Assembly (NCBI GenBank): GCA_001898505.1
Contig: MKTZ01000005.1
Coordinates: forward strand, 62,001 to 126,000
Direction: 5' to 3'
Length of the DNA: 64,000 nucleotides
Source of the DNA: Sphingobacteriales bacterium 50-39
GTDB taxonomy: Bacteria; Bacteroidota; Bacteroidia; Chitinophagales; Chitinophagaceae
Part shown: piece after piece, positions 16,176-25,860 of the stretch
Numbering within the stretch: position 1 is the stretch's first letter
Layout: every line of letters begins with the position of its first letter
Notes under the pieces: generated by a model
Told to the model about the DNA's origin: nothing
Seen by the model: the letters and a program-made list of their open reading frames with translations, nothing else
The model's database searches: none
Made by a program: the position numbers and the translations under genes

Positions 16176-17507
16176 CTATCCATGTCTAATTACTAAAACA
16201 TTCATAGCCTTTTTCTCTAGCTTTAAATCAAGTCCTGAGCGCCTAAGACTGCGACGAACATCATTGATATCAACCATTAGGGCTTTTACTGCGATGTCGA
16301 TATTCGAATGTATTCTTGTACAATCAACAAATGGTGGACCATTTTGATGATAACTCCATAAAATTCCAATTAAGTTTCGTATTGAATAGTCATTGGCCAC
16401 GAATCCACCGTTTGGAATTTCAGTAAAAGAAAGACCTTTGGCTTTAGCCTTTAATAGATGCCTAGCGCGTGCAGTAGCAACTAATCTGTAATAGGGCATT
16501 AGACGTTTTTCTATATAAGCATGGTAGCCAAAATAATTTCCAAGGTCATTCCTCATAACTGCCATTATCTTTTCCCTGGTCCTAAGTGAGGGTGGCAAAG
16601 TCAAACTATAACAGAACAAATTCCGGCCTTGATCCCTGATCAATAACGAATCAGACGTTTCAAAAATAGGTATTGGATATGTTTCGGCATACAGGCTGTC
16701 TCTGAAATCCCAATAGCCCTTTCCAAAGTATGCGTATTTGTATAAAGTGACTAAATCAGCTCCGAGTATATCAAGTGACTTATAAACTTTACCAATTAAC
16801 GGCAACCGCATTGGTTGAACCTCTGAGTTCCAGGTCGAAAGGAGGGATCTAAATATAAAGCTTGAATCTTCTCCTCCATTCCTATTGAGTAAAAAAGGCG
16901 AATTACTATCATAATGATATATCGTTGCCCTTTTTATTGTATCATAAACTGAATGCAATTTTGGTAATTGAATAGATTGCCCAGAAATAATAGCTGCAAG
17001 ATCATCTGAATTGAGCTCAAAGGTTATATACTTCACTATACCATCAGGCGAAATAATTAATATAAAGGGACATCCATAAATGCCAAATTGCTTAAAAAGT
17101 AAGGAGTCAAATGCTATTGGCACATGCAAGTTATATTTTTGCTGAATCCTTTTATAGAGCATTCTGATTGAATTGTTACTATTGGTCATTCCGTTCGGGC
17201 TGTATTGAGAGCCGGTATATGCCACTAACAAAAACTGTGCGACTCCTCGAAATTTTGTGCTAAGACTATTAACATTTGGCATTGAGGCTAAACAACCTGA
17301 GCAGTATTCATTCCAACAATCAACAATTAGCCACTTGCCCTTAAAGTCATTTATTGAAGCTCGATTTGAGGTATAATCAATGACTTCTTCAAAATGAAAA
17401 TTAGGACATGATTCGCCTTCTTTTGGAAAACGCGCGGTATCAGCGACATCAGCCCAGACATTGCCGTTGGCCGCACAAATAAAAATGGTAAAAAACAATT
17501 TATACAT
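16176..17507 (-). CDS. TlpA-like thioredoxin-fold protein with CxxC
   Basis: The 443-residue protein has a signal peptide (about residues 1-19) and a thioredoxin-like domain at about 30-190. The redox motif is CSGC at residues 69-72 in WLIVDCWNEYCSGCLASMPN, and the cis-Pro region is YGCPFILIISPDG. A C-terminal domain of about 240 residues, unknown to me, follows. It likely acts in the periplasm as a thiol-disulfide oxidoreductase. It is the last gene of the sigma-FecR-DsbD-SusC-SusD operon, 140 bp after SusD. The module 2 counterpart at 34912-36102 has lost the CxxC. Confidence 0.8.
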   Translation of the reverse strand: MYKLFFTIFICAANGNVWADVADTARFPKEGESCPNFHFEEVIDYTSNRASINDFKGKWLIVDCWNEYCSGCLASMPNVNSLSTKFRGVAQFLLVAYTGSQYSPNGMTNSNNSIRMLYKRIQQKYNLHVPIAFDSLLFKQFGIYGCPFILIISPDGIVKYITFELNSDDLAAIISGQSIQLPKLHSVYDTIKRATIYHYDSNSPFLLNRNGGEDSSFIFRSLLSTWNSEVQPMRLPLIGKVYKSLDILGADLVTLYKYAYFGKGYWDFRDSLYAETYPIPIFETSDSLLIRDQGRNLFCYSLTLPPSLRTREKIMAVMRNDLGNYFGYHAYIEKRLMPYYRLVATARARHLLKAKAKGLSFTEIPNGGFVANDYSIRNLIGILWSYHQNGPPFVDCTRIHSNIDIAVKALMVDINDVRRSLRRSGLDLKLEKKAMNVLVIRHG

Positions 17508-17647
17508 ACTAATTCACATTTCAAACTAAAAAAGACAAATCTATTTCAGAGTACATTGGTGTACGGGGTACAACTACCTACATATCTTGGTGGTTCAATA
17601 GACAATAGAATACCTTTGATTTATACTGCAAACCATAAGTCATTGCT

Positions 17648-19102
17648 TTAATAGCCAGGATTTTGTGTAAGATTTGGATCATTACTTAGGTCAGATTGCG
17701 GCACAGGATATAAGGCCTTATTCAAATTCCAGGTACCGCCCTTTGAACTACAAACACCGCCAGGTTCTCCCATTACATTATTAATAGATCCTGTCCGTTT
17801 CAAATCAAACCAACGATGACCACATTCCGAAAATAGTTCAACTTGACGTTCATGGAGTATGGCTTGGAGCAATGAATTCTTGTCCTGCAGGCCTGAATAA
17901 TTGGGAAGGCCCGCCCTACTTCGAATAACATTCAAATCCGTTATTGCGTCCGCAACATCACCACTTTGGGCTCTACATTCCGCCCTAATCAAATATTGCT
18001 CGGCAAGCCTCAATGGTGTCGATCTCTCAATAATATCTCCCTGTGTTTGATAAACCTTATATTTGAAAGGGAAAAAGTAAGTTGTACTTCCAGTTTGGAC
18101 GCTGTCTACCCATTGAATTTTTCGATGATCGCCGCTTTCAAATGTACCCATTAACTGTGGGCTTAGCGCCGTACAGTTATAATAATTCGTTGATGGTTCA
18201 CCCAATAAAATAAAATAAGCGCCTTCATATGTATCATAGCTTGACGGTTGCGGCATCTGTAATTGCCAGATTGCTTCAGGGCTATTCACAAGGAAAACAC
18301 TATCAAGGTCCTGAGTTACCGTGAAAAATGCTGAATTACCGATCACAAGAGAAGCCATGTTTGCTGCACTATCAAATTCCCCTTCAAAAAGATAACTTCT
18401 TGCAAGCAGTGCACGTGCGGCCCACTTATTCGGTCGGACACGATCCAAAGTTGTTACAGTGTCGCTAATATCAACATAGTTATTGTTTAAAGTTGCTATT
18501 GCATCATTTAAATCGGAATTAATTTGCGCAAAAATCGTTTTTGCTGAAGCTCGCGGCATCCTTGCGTTTATCGAATAGTCACTGGTTACTACCAGTGGAA
18601 CATCACCATAAATATTTGCCAAATAAAAATACCAAAATGCTCTGAGAAATTTTGCTTCACCTATCAATTGACTAGATACCTTCTCGCTTACTCCTTTCGT
18701 AGACTTAAGCCCTTCAATTATTGCATTAGCACGATAGATATAATTGTAAGCATTTGACCATGGGCCAGGAGCTTGAACAGCCTGAAGGGCATTTGTGTAT
18801 GCCTGAACAAGTGGAAGAGATGTGCTAAAATTTTCAAGTTCATCGGCACTGAGTCCCAAATTAAGCGCTAAAAAATATAATTCAGTATTATCCGCCATTT
18901 GCGAATAAATGGAAATCAATGCAGCGGTCGAAGCCGAGCTGTTATTAAAAACATCAGGTGTAACTAATTCAGTTATAGGAGGAGAAACTTCAATCATCTT
19001 CTTACAATTTGAGAAAGTCAAAACAAGGATTAAGAAACCAATTATTAAACAACCCTTTCTTAACGTCCTTACGTACAGGCAACTGTTATATATTATATAC
19101 AT
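17648..19102 (-). CDS. SusD/RagB-family outer-membrane lipoprotein
   Basis: From the ATG at 19102, 16 bases after the SusC stop, the protein has 484 residues. A start at 19144 would overlap SusC and add 14 residues. A lipobox-type signal, FLILVLTFSNCKK, precedes the SusD fold. Typical elements are the helical repeats (LIGEAKFLRAFWYFYLANIY, GDVPLV), RANKWAARALLAR-type text, and the C-terminal LAEQYLIRAECRAQSGD, ECGHRWFDLKRTG, LYPVPQSDL and NPNLTQNPGY. It should form the lid over the SusC barrel. The ligand is unknown and no carbohydrate-active enzyme is nearby. Confidence 0.93.
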   Translation of the reverse strand: MYIIYNSCLYVRTLRKGCLIIGFLILVLTFSNCKKMIEVSPPITELVTPDVFNNSSASTAALISIYSQMADNTELYFLALNLGLSADELENFSTSLPLVQAYTNALQAVQAPGPWSNAYNYIYRANAIIEGLKSTKGVSEKVSSQLIGEAKFLRAFWYFYLANIYGDVPLVVTSDYSINARMPRASAKTIFAQINSDLNDAIATLNNNYVDISDTVTTLDRVRPNKWAARALLARSYLFEGEFDSAANMASLVIGNSAFFTVTQDLDSVFLVNSPEAIWQLQMPQPSSYDTYEGAYFILLGEPSTNYYNCTALSPQLMGTFESGDHRKIQWVDSVQTGSTTYFFPFKYKVYQTQGDIIERSTPLRLAEQYLIRAECRAQSGDVADAITDLNVIRSRAGLPNYSGLQDKNSLLQAILHERQVELFSECGHRWFDLKRTGSINNVMGEPGGVCSSKGGTWNLNKALYPVPQSDLSNDPNLTQNPGY

Positions 19103-19118
19103 TTTATAAGAATTTATT

Positions 19119-22100
19119 TTACAATGTAATATTGATTCCAGCAACTAGCATTAGTAACGGCGCGATATCATTAGTTTCTGGGTCAAAGACCTTGAAGTGG
19201 GTTATTGTAAGTAAATTTTGGCCCTGCAAATAAATTTGAACCTTTTGCAATTGGAGCCGCTCAATTAAAGGTGAGGGAAGTTCAAACGAAAGTTCAATAT
19301 TCTTCAATCTAATAAATGATGCGTCAGTAATGCTATTGGTACCGAAGCTTGCGATGTTAAAGTAGGCAGTGCTTGCAGGGGATCCATAATCTTGAGAATA
19401 TCTTTGAACTTGTGCTTCTCTTCCAGGTGATGTCCAGCGATTGAGCACTACAGTAGGTTGATTAGGATTCTGTCCAAAAGCGCCCGGAACTGTCAATGTG
19501 GTATTAAAGTAATTATATCCAGTTTGGTTTACAAATTGAATGAGAAAATCGAGCTGCCAGTTTTTATATTTAAAATGGTTATTCAAGCCCCCAAAAAAAG
19601 AAGGAGCTACTTGCTTAAAAGTAGTCAAATCATCGGGATAGGATGGTGAATAAGTGGAACCACCTTTCGTTTCGAACTGATAAATTCCTGATGAATCGTT
19701 AACACCTGAAAATTGATATAACTTTCGCGTAAATAATGATTGACCGACCACATACTGATTTGCATAACTTGATCCTTCTATATTCGGATATGAGACAAGC
19801 TTATTCTTCGGTATTGTCAAATTTACCGAAGTCATCCATGAAAAATTTTTAGTCCTAATATTCGAAGAAGTAGCTGAGATTTCAAAACCTGTATTTTGAA
19901 TAACAGCGGGAAGATTTGCTTGAACATATGAAAATCCTGTGATGCTGGGTAGTGAATATCCTACCAATTGATTGTTTGTGCGATTCCTGTAGTAACTACT
20001 ATTAATTGATATTCGGTCATTTAATAATGAAAAATCCAGCCCAAATTCTAGTTTCTTAACCAACTCCCAACTATAATATGGATTTGAAATTCGGCTAGGA
20101 TAAAGCCCGGCTAGACCTTGATACGTATTAGAATATGATGAATAAGAACTCAAATACTGATAGTCTGGAATCTGATCGTTACCTGTTGTTCCATAACTAG
20201 CCCTAATTTTCCCGTAACTTATCCATTTCATTTTATTTAAGAAGAAACGCTCCTTCGAAAATATCCAAGCAGTTCCAAATGCGCCGAAATTTCCGAACTG
20301 TTTGCCGCTTCCAAATCGACTACTTCCATCCCTTCGAGCCGTTAGGTTAATTAAATACCTCTCTTTCCAATTATAATTTAACCTTCCAAAGCCTGCAACA
20401 TATTTATATTGCAAGCTGTTTACCCCAGTAATAATTTTTGTAGAAGCTGCGGAAATATTTGGCATTAGTGCATCACTTGGATAATTTATGCCCACCATTT
20501 GAATTCTATCCTGCGAGCTATTTTGCAGTGAAGCCCCGATTAACATGTTCAAATCACCGTTTCCCAGTATCCTGTTGTAACTAAGTTGTGGTTCTATTAT
20601 TGATGATTTTATTGAATTAGTAGAAAAGCTTGCTCGTCGATTTGTAGATCGGGCTGTAGCCGGATTAAATGAAGTTATTGGTGATGCAATATAATCCTTC
20701 ATTTGGTCAGAATTGTATCCTATTGATATTTTCGCATCGAGTCCTTGAATTAACTTATAGGAAATTGAAGCATTTGCAACTAAGTTATCAGTAACTGATT
20801 TATAGGTTCGCAAGAGCAACGCGAGGGGGTTTGTCCATGTACTATTCTGCCAATTTAGGTTCCCCTGGGAATCATAGAGGGATGGAGCATCTGGAGGCAA
20901 AAAAATATATCCGAGAGTATTTGCGTTTTGATATGAGTTATTGCGATCATTGACAAACATGGCACTCGCCGTTAATTTCAACCTTTTATCTGTGGAAAGA
21001 TGAGAAAGACTTAAATGTGCATTTCCTTTTTTGTCTGCAAAATCTCCTGGCAATATAGTTGTCTGTTTATTGTATCCTCCGGTCAACAAGAATTGAGTAT
21101 TTTCATTTCCACCTGAAAAAGATATTTGACCATTGGTATATCTAGCAGTACCTCCGAAAAAGTAATGTTGCCAATCTGTATATCTAGTTGTGTCCCAATC
21201 CCCGTTAATATCGTGATCATTTCCTGAGGGAATTTGACCATCATTGGTAAACGCTTCACGGCGCATCGATAAATATTGCGAAGTATTTAGGACCTTAATT
21301 TCTCGAGCGTCCTTGCCAATTCCGTTAGCTAGAGATATGTCTAATTTTACTTTACCTGCCTTTCCTTTTTTAGTTGTAATTAACAATACTCCGTTGGCAC
21401 CGCGGGAACCGTATATGGCAGTTGCGTCAGCATCTTTTAAAATTTCCACACTTTCAATATCTCCTGGACTAAGGGCATTAAACGGGCTTTGTGAATATCC
21501 ACCGCCACCCGAGAAAAGGGTTAAGCTTTGAGATGGAATAATTACACCATCTACAACAAAAAGAGGGCTATTGCCATTTGCAATACTATTCTGTCCATTA
21601 AGTAGTAATCGAAAGGATGCACCAGGGATGGTTCCAGAGAGTTGCGTAATGGAAAGACCAGGAACTCTACCTTGCAATGCTAAAATAGGGTCTGATAAGG
21701 GTTGCCTTTGAATTTCCTCCCCTTTGACAATTGAAACGTCACCTGTATTTAGTCTCGTTGTGGTGTTGTAGTAGCCTTTAACCACGGTCTCGTCGAGGTT
21801 GTTAGCCGATGCTTTCATAGTCGCCGTGACAATTAACTCACTTTTTTCAACAACAATGGATTGGAAATATTTTTCGTAGCCAATATATGTCACCTCTAAG
21901 ACATAAGTACCTTGCGGAACATTAGGAAGAAAGAATTGCCCTTTGGCGTTGGTTACTGTGCTAATTTTGGTGTTTCGCAACAAGATTGTTGCGCCATCTA
22001 ATGGTTTACCGTCGTCGGACTGCACAGTGCCAACAATTTGGCTAAGTGGACTCGCAATTGCCGGGGCCTCTACTTTAAGTTGCGGTTGCTTTTTCTTAAT

Positions 22101-22445
22101 AAAAATGGTTTTCCCAGTAATTGAATATAAAACGGGTTGATCGCGCAGGCATTTGTCGAGGAGTTCGGTGACGGCGACATCTGTCATGTGAACAGAAACA
22201 GCCTTAGTGTCATCAAGCACCGTCTCGTTGTACATGAACACAAAATCGGTTTGTTTCTCAATGGTTTTAAAGATCGTTTTAAGCGGCAAATTATCGCCAG
22301 AAATACTCACCTTCTGTGAGTACCCTGCGGCGCTGACCTGGAGAAAGCCGGTTAGAAGAAGTATGGCTGTGAGTCGCATATACCTGGAAATAGGGTGAAC
22401 CTGCCCCTTTATGCAAAGGGGAATGGATGCATTTAAAAAAAGCAT
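19119..22445 (-). CDS. SusC/RagA-family TonB-linked outer-membrane transporter
   Basis: The protein has 1108 residues with a leader around MRLTAILLLTGFLQVSAAGY; a start at 22379 is possible. In order: an STN domain (about 45-125), which in this class signals to FecR; a carboxypeptidase-like domain (about 135-220, IVGTVQSDDGKPLDGATILL); a plug with the RagA signature DIESVEILKDADATAIYGSR; and a barrel. It imports or exports a substrate together with SusD. The STN domain and the upstream FecR and sigma genes indicate cell-surface signalling control. It looks complete. Confidence 0.93.
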   Translation of the reverse strand: MLFLNASIPLCIKGQVHPISRYMRLTAILLLTGFLQVSAAGYSQKVSISGDNLPLKTIFKTIEKQTDFVFMYNETVLDDTKAVSVHMTDVAVTELLDKCLRDQPVLYSITGKTIFIKKKQPQLKVEAPAIASPLSQIVGTVQSDDGKPLDGATILLRNTKISTVTNAKGQFFLPNVPQGTYVLEVTYIGYEKYFQSIVVEKSELIVTATMKASANNLDETVVKGYYNTTTRLNTGDVSIVKGEEIQRQPLSDPILALQGRVPGLSITQLSGTIPGASFRLLLNGQNSIANGNSPLFVVDGVIIPSQSLTLFSGGGGYSQSPFNALSPGDIESVEILKDADATAIYGSRGANGVLLITTKKGKAGKVKLDISLANGIGKDAREIKVLNTSQYLSMRREAFTNDGQIPSGNDHDINGDWDTTRYTDWQHYFFGGTARYTNGQISFSGGNENTQFLLTGGYNKQTTILPGDFADKKGNAHLSLSHLSTDKRLKLTASAMFVNDRNNSYQNANTLGYIFLPPDAPSLYDSQGNLNWQNSTWTNPLALLLRTYKSVTDNLVANASISYKLIQGLDAKISIGYNSDQMKDYIASPITSFNPATARSTNRRASFSTNSIKSSIIEPQLSYNRILGNGDLNMLIGASLQNSSQDRIQMVGINYPSDALMPNISAASTKIITGVNSLQYKYVAGFGRLNYNWKERYLINLTARRDGSSRFGSGKQFGNFGAFGTAWIFSKERFFLNKMKWISYGKIRASYGTTGNDQIPDYQYLSSYSSYSNTYQGLAGLYPSRISNPYYSWELVKKLEFGLDFSLLNDRISINSSYYRNRTNNQLVGYSLPSITGFSYVQANLPAVIQNTGFEISATSSNIRTKNFSWMTSVNLTIPKNKLVSYPNIEGSSYANQYVVGQSLFTRKLYQFSGVNDSSGIYQFETKGGSTYSPSYPDDLTTFKQVAPSFFGGLNNHFKYKNWQLDFLIQFVNQTGYNYFNTTLTVPGAFGQNPNQPTVVLNRWTSPGREAQVQRYSQDYGSPASTAYFNIASFGTNSITDASFIRLKNIELSFELPSPLIERLQLQKVQIYLQGQNLLTITHFKVFDPETNDIAPLLMLVAGINITL

Positions 22446-22888
22446 AATTTTGGATGTTTGGGGTAAACAATAAAGGATCCTGTTAAGGGATTGGTTGGAG
22501 GCCCCATACGATATAAACAGGGACGGCCTTAACGTTCCTGTTTTTTTATTAGGAGGCCCCTGGAATGTTTACCCGGAGTAGAGGCGGTAATGGGTCAGTT
22601 TTGGTTTCATACGTCGATGGTTTTAGTGTATCGTTGAATGTTTGAAAAGCATAAGGTGGAACCCGGGCGAACCGGGTTCCTGGCTGAATGCTGTAACAGC
22701 TTTATTCGAGCTGCGGACACAGCAGTTATAGACTACACATGAGAAATTGATACGAATGTCTTTGGTGGCGAAATGCTTGCATCAACTGCCATGCGTAGCT
22801 CTAATAGGGGAAAAAGGTTGAATGGCACTGCTTGAGCGGCGCTTGCAACAACGTTAGAGGCAGGAACCCAGGGATATGACGAGGGGTA
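22446..22888 (-). other. Untranslated region between DsbD-N and SusC genes
   Basis: No gene is visible in these 443 bases. They hold the susC promoter/leader and one hairpin at 22515-22547. A similar gap with a hairpin precedes the module 2 susC gene. Confidence 0.5.
22515..22547. terminator. Hairpin in the module 1 susC leader
   Basis: AAACAGGGACG pairs with CGTTCCTGTTT (one mismatch), followed on the + strand by a T run. On the - strand, the direction of the genes, the hairpin is preceded by an A run and followed by TTTATAT. It may end transcripts from the sigma-FecR-DsbD genes or form part of the susC leader. Confidence 0.5.
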
Positions 22889-23338
22889 TTATAGCGTCAA
22901 ATCAAAGGATTCCACTTTAGGCGGTAAACATTGCTTGTCGGTACAGGCCTGAAAGGTTACTGTCCCTGAAAATGAGGTTTTGACTGTGGCTTTTAAGGTA
23001 ATCTTTTGCACAAAATCAACTGTATGGGCGTATTGGTATTGTTTGATGTCCAGGGCTTCGACTGTCTGTGTCTCCTTCTGCCCTATTTCCCTGGCTGTCC
23101 CAACCGGTGTGACGAGCGGGTTTGCGCGATAAGCGATCTGTGTTGGCACAGCAATGGCCTCCTTTGGCTGCTGCTGCGCGTATATATGCCAGCCTTCCTG
23201 CATGGTCGCGGTCAAGTGGAGCTCGTAGGTAGCGTTGTCGACCTTAACGACGGAATACTTCCATTGGACCGGGTTCTGTGCCTGGGCCATATTGCATATA
23301 GTGGCCAGTGAACAAATGATGAATATGCGACTAATCAT
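22889..23338 (-). CDS. Periplasmic DsbD N-terminal-domain-like protein
   Basis: The 149-residue protein has a signal peptide ending near NMAQAQ (residue 21) and one domain like the N-terminal periplasmic part of DsbD: VQWKYSVVKVDNATYELHLT, GWHIYAQQ, and near the end VTFQACTDKQCLPPKVESFD. The two cysteines of ACTDKQC match the usual redox pair of this domain. No membrane or thioredoxin part follows. It overlaps the FecR stop by four bases, so it is coupled to the regulator. Module 2 has no counterpart. Confidence 0.82.
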   Translation of the reverse strand: MISRIFIICSLATICNMAQAQNPVQWKYSVVKVDNATYELHLTATMQEGWHIYAQQQPKEAIAVPTQIAYRANPLVTPVGTAREIGQKETQTVEALDIKQYQYAHTVDFVQKITLKATVKTSFSGTVTFQACTDKQCLPPKVESFDLTL

Positions 23339-24522
23339 GGGCTAACGACTATTTTTTTGTTTTCAATGGTAAAGTGAACATCAGGGCTTTCCAGGCCCTG
23401 GAGGACCATGGAGAGCGGCAGGTTACGTTCTATTTTCCCTTTAAATTTTTGTGGCTTAAAGTTGCCACGGTATTCCACGGAAACGTCGTACCAGCGGGCA
23501 AGCTGGATCATGACCTCGGGGAGGTCATCGCCTTCGAAATGGAAATACCCATTTTTCCAGGATATGACCTCGTCAACATCCACGCCGTGTTCCACTTTCA
23601 CAGGGCCGCGTGATTTCAGGGCTGCCCTGTCGCCGGGGTTCAGGACAGCTTTATGAGCGCCATCCGTTATTTCTACTAAACCCTCCAGCAAGGTGGTACT
23701 TTGGATGGACTCATCGTTGTAGGCGCGCACATTGAAGTGTGTGCCCAATACGCGGATCGCCATGTTTTCCTTATGTACTACGAAGGGGTGCGATGCATCC
23801 CTGGCTACCTCAAAATAAGCCTCACCTGTTAGTTCTACGTCGCGTTGTGCCCCTGCAAATGCGGAGGGGAAACGCAGCGAAGAAGCATTGTTGAGCCATA
23901 CTTTCGTGCCGTCTGAGAGCACGACCTGGTATTGGCCCCCGGCAGGCGTGGTCAGCGTATTGAACCGGATGGTAGCCGTTGCCCCTACAGCGGCGTACTT
24001 CACCTGCCCGTCTGCGGTCTTTTCCACGCGGCTGTTAACCTGGCGGGCAAGGAAACCCGTGCCCACGCTGTCGAGTACGATATGCTGGCCATTGTCCAGG
24101 GTTAATACGGCACGGTTGCCACCCGGTAAACGGTCGTTGACAGGTTGCACTGGCGTTTTTGCAACTGGCGGCGGGGTGGTCTTGCTTCTTTCCAGGAATA
24201 GCCCGGCCCCTGCAAGCAACAAGAGGACAGAGGCTGCTGCCACCCATACCCAGCGGCGGGAGATTTTCCGGACAGGCGCCTGTGGGCTGGCCAAGACCGT
24301 GTCCCAGCCAAGGGCCGACCAGTTTGCGGCACGCGCTTTTTCAGCTTCCATGAAAATAGCGGCGCTTTCAAGGATATTGTCGTCGTTGATCCGCTCTTCG
24401 AATGCCTGCCGCCTCCCCGGTTTGGCGTCGAGAAAAGCATTCAGTTCCTCCAGTTCCTCGTGCGAAATATCCTGGCCTCGGTATTTTTGGGTTAATTCCG
24501 TAATCCGTGTTTTGTCTTCCAT
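23335..24522 (-). CDS. FecR-family anti-sigma factor
   Basis: The 395-residue protein has a cytoplasmic N-terminal part (about 1-88) that should bind the sigma factor, one membrane helix (VWVAAASVLLLLAGAGLFL), and a periplasmic FecR domain (GGQYQVVLSDGTKVWLNNAS, LTGEAYFEVARDASHPFVVH, VLGTHFNVRAY). A DUF4974-type C-terminal domain follows (FHFEGDDLPEVMIQLARWYD). It should receive the signal from the SusC STN domain and release the sigma factor encoded just upstream. Confidence 0.93.
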   Translation of the reverse strand: MEDKTRITELTQKYRGQDISHEELEELNAFLDAKPGRRQAFEERINDDNILESAAIFMEAEKARAANWSALGWDTVLASPQAPVRKISRRWVWVAAASVLLLLAGAGLFLERSKTTPPPVAKTPVQPVNDRLPGGNRAVLTLDNGQHIVLDSVGTGFLARQVNSRVEKTADGQVKYAAVGATATIRFNTLTTPAGGQYQVVLSDGTKVWLNNASSLRFPSAFAGAQRDVELTGEAYFEVARDASHPFVVHKENMAIRVLGTHFNVRAYNDESIQSTTLLEGLVEITDGAHKAVLNPGDRAALKSRGPVKVEHGVDVDEVISWKNGYFHFEGDDLPEVMIQLARWYDVSVEYRGNFKPQKFKGKIERNLPLSMVLQGLESPDVHFTIENKKIVVSP

Positions 24523-24639
24523 AGTTCGAAATTTACACCCGCCTGTATATATTACTCGGCGGGTTGCGAAATGGACTAATCAAATAAAAAAAAATTTAAA
24601 AAAAAGTAACATTGGGAAAATAAATAATAAGGTAGCCCT

Positions 24640-25233
24640 CTATTTTAAAAAGAAAAACGCCACCACTGCTGTAACGACGAGTTCCGTCACGTGCCGGTTT
24701 TGCAGGGACTCACGCAGTTTTGCCAGTGCCCGGGCCAAGTGGTTCTTGACGGTATTGGCAGAGATCCCCAGCATGGCAGCGATCTCTTGATTGCTCAGCT
24801 CATCTATATAACGCAGCTTGAGGACAAGGCGTGCCCGTTCCGGCAGCGCGTCCATGCCCTTGAAAACTGTGTGCAGGAAGTCGGCGTCGAGCTCCTCGCG
24901 GGAGGAATCACCTTCCGCGGAAACCGACTTCAGGAATTGCTGCTGCCGTTCTTTTAATGTTTTGAGATCCCGGATGTAGGTGAGGGACCTGTTGCGTGCA
25001 GTCACGTAGATAAAATGCTTTACGTGCTGGAGGTCTTTGAAATCTGCGCACCTGTCAAAAAGTTTTTGAAATGTCACCAGCGCAATATCCTGGGCTTCCT
25101 GCATGTTACGTGTGATACGGAAACTGGTAAAGTAAATCTTGTCGTGATAGCGCATGAATATTTCCTGGAAGGCAGGAGGGGAGCCGCGGCTAAATTCGCG
25201 CAGCAAAATTTCGTCATCATACTTGTCAGCCAT
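24640..25233 (-). CDS. ECF-type RNA polymerase sigma factor of module 1
   Basis: From the ATG at 25233 the protein has 197 residues; the frame is open to 25335, but the first 34 residues are not family-like. Region 2 is visible in FSRGSPPAFQEIFMRYHDKI and DIALVTFQKLF. Region 4 is visible in ALPERARLVLKLRYIDELSN and QEIAAMLGISANTVKNHLAR. The end is a hydrophobic tail, ELVVTAVVAFFFLK, which the orphan sigma at 5303 lacks. FecR follows after 117 bp. It should drive the susC operon of this module. Confidence 0.92.
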   Translation of the reverse strand: MADKYDDEILLREFSRGSPPAFQEIFMRYHDKIYFTSFRITRNMQEAQDIALVTFQKLFDRCADFKDLQHVKHFIYVTARNRSLTYIRDLKTLKERQQQFLKSVSAEGDSSREELDADFLHTVFKGMDALPERARLVLKLRYIDELSNQEIAAMLGISANTVKNHLARALAKLRESLQNRHVTELVVTAVVAFFFLK

Positions 25234-25533
25234 AATAAAATTTGCGAACGGTTCAGTAGAAATTATCAAGCCTGCCGGATAAGGTTCGTAAGGCGTGTGG
25301 CTGATCACTGAAGTATCCAGCAGTCTCCCTGTCAAATGTCGACTCTAAAAAGCTAACAGTCAAGTTTTAAGCCAAGTTTTTTACAGGAAGGTTGTAAATA
25401 AGGGAAGGTTTGATCCGCCGGGCAAAGCGGCATTTAAAAATTACGATTTTTTTCAAAGCCATGGGCGAACCAGGACGGGATACTAAGCATATCCGCTATA
25501 TGTTTATAAGTGTTTACACTTAAAACAGATCGC

Positions 25534-25549
25534 GCGGGCTTAAGCCCGC
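25534..25549. promoter_or_regulatory. Perfect 16-bp palindrome
   Basis: GCGGGCTTAAGCCCGC is a perfect inverted repeat, 39 bases before the first direct repeat of the module 2 promoter. It could be an operator or the stem of a terminator without a T run. No second copy is present at the module 1 promoter. Confidence 0.45.
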
Positions 25550-25587
25550 ACAGGGGGGTACTCCCTGCTGCAGTGCTGCACCAAAAT

Positions 25588-25654
25588 GAACAAAGATTTC
25601 CCCCAAACGGACAAACATTTCCCTTGAATGGGCTAAAGGCTGCTGTTATCTTGC
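25588..25654 (+). promoter_or_regulatory. Module 2 promoter with AraC-type direct repeats
   Basis: GAACAAAGATTTCCC (25588-25602) and GGACAAACATTTCCC (25609-25623) are direct repeats 21 bp apart. They abut a -33 TTG at 25624-25626 and, 20 bp later, a -7-like TATCTTGC at 25647-25654. Every spacing equals that of the module 1 promoter at 11516-11582, and most bases agree. The leader to the first gene at 25861 would be about 200 bases. Confidence 0.78.
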
Positions 25655-25860
25655 ATACAGTTTCGGTTACGGCTAATCAATACACCAAATCTTCCCCGCC
25701 ACGCATGAAGGCGGCCTGCAAATAAGCCGGCACCGCACGGCTGTCATGTGATAGTATAGGTATAAGGCGCATGGCAGCGTGCTGCTGGTTCCCGCTCTGA
25801 TTAGAGTTTTAAATGATTAATTGTGGTATGAAATATTTGTAACAAGGAAACCTTATCTGC

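Larger units (their letters stand above)
25234..25860. other. Divergent intergenic region between modules
   Basis: These 627 bases separate the module 1 sigma gene (- strand) from the module 2 GT-C-like gene (+ strand). They contain the palindrome at 25534-25549, the module 2 promoter and its roughly 200-base leader. I see no gene. Confidence 0.55.

Noticed and set aside
23888-24790. Long + strand frame of 300 codons
   Set aside because: It is antisense to the clear FecR and sigma genes and arises from their codon usage.
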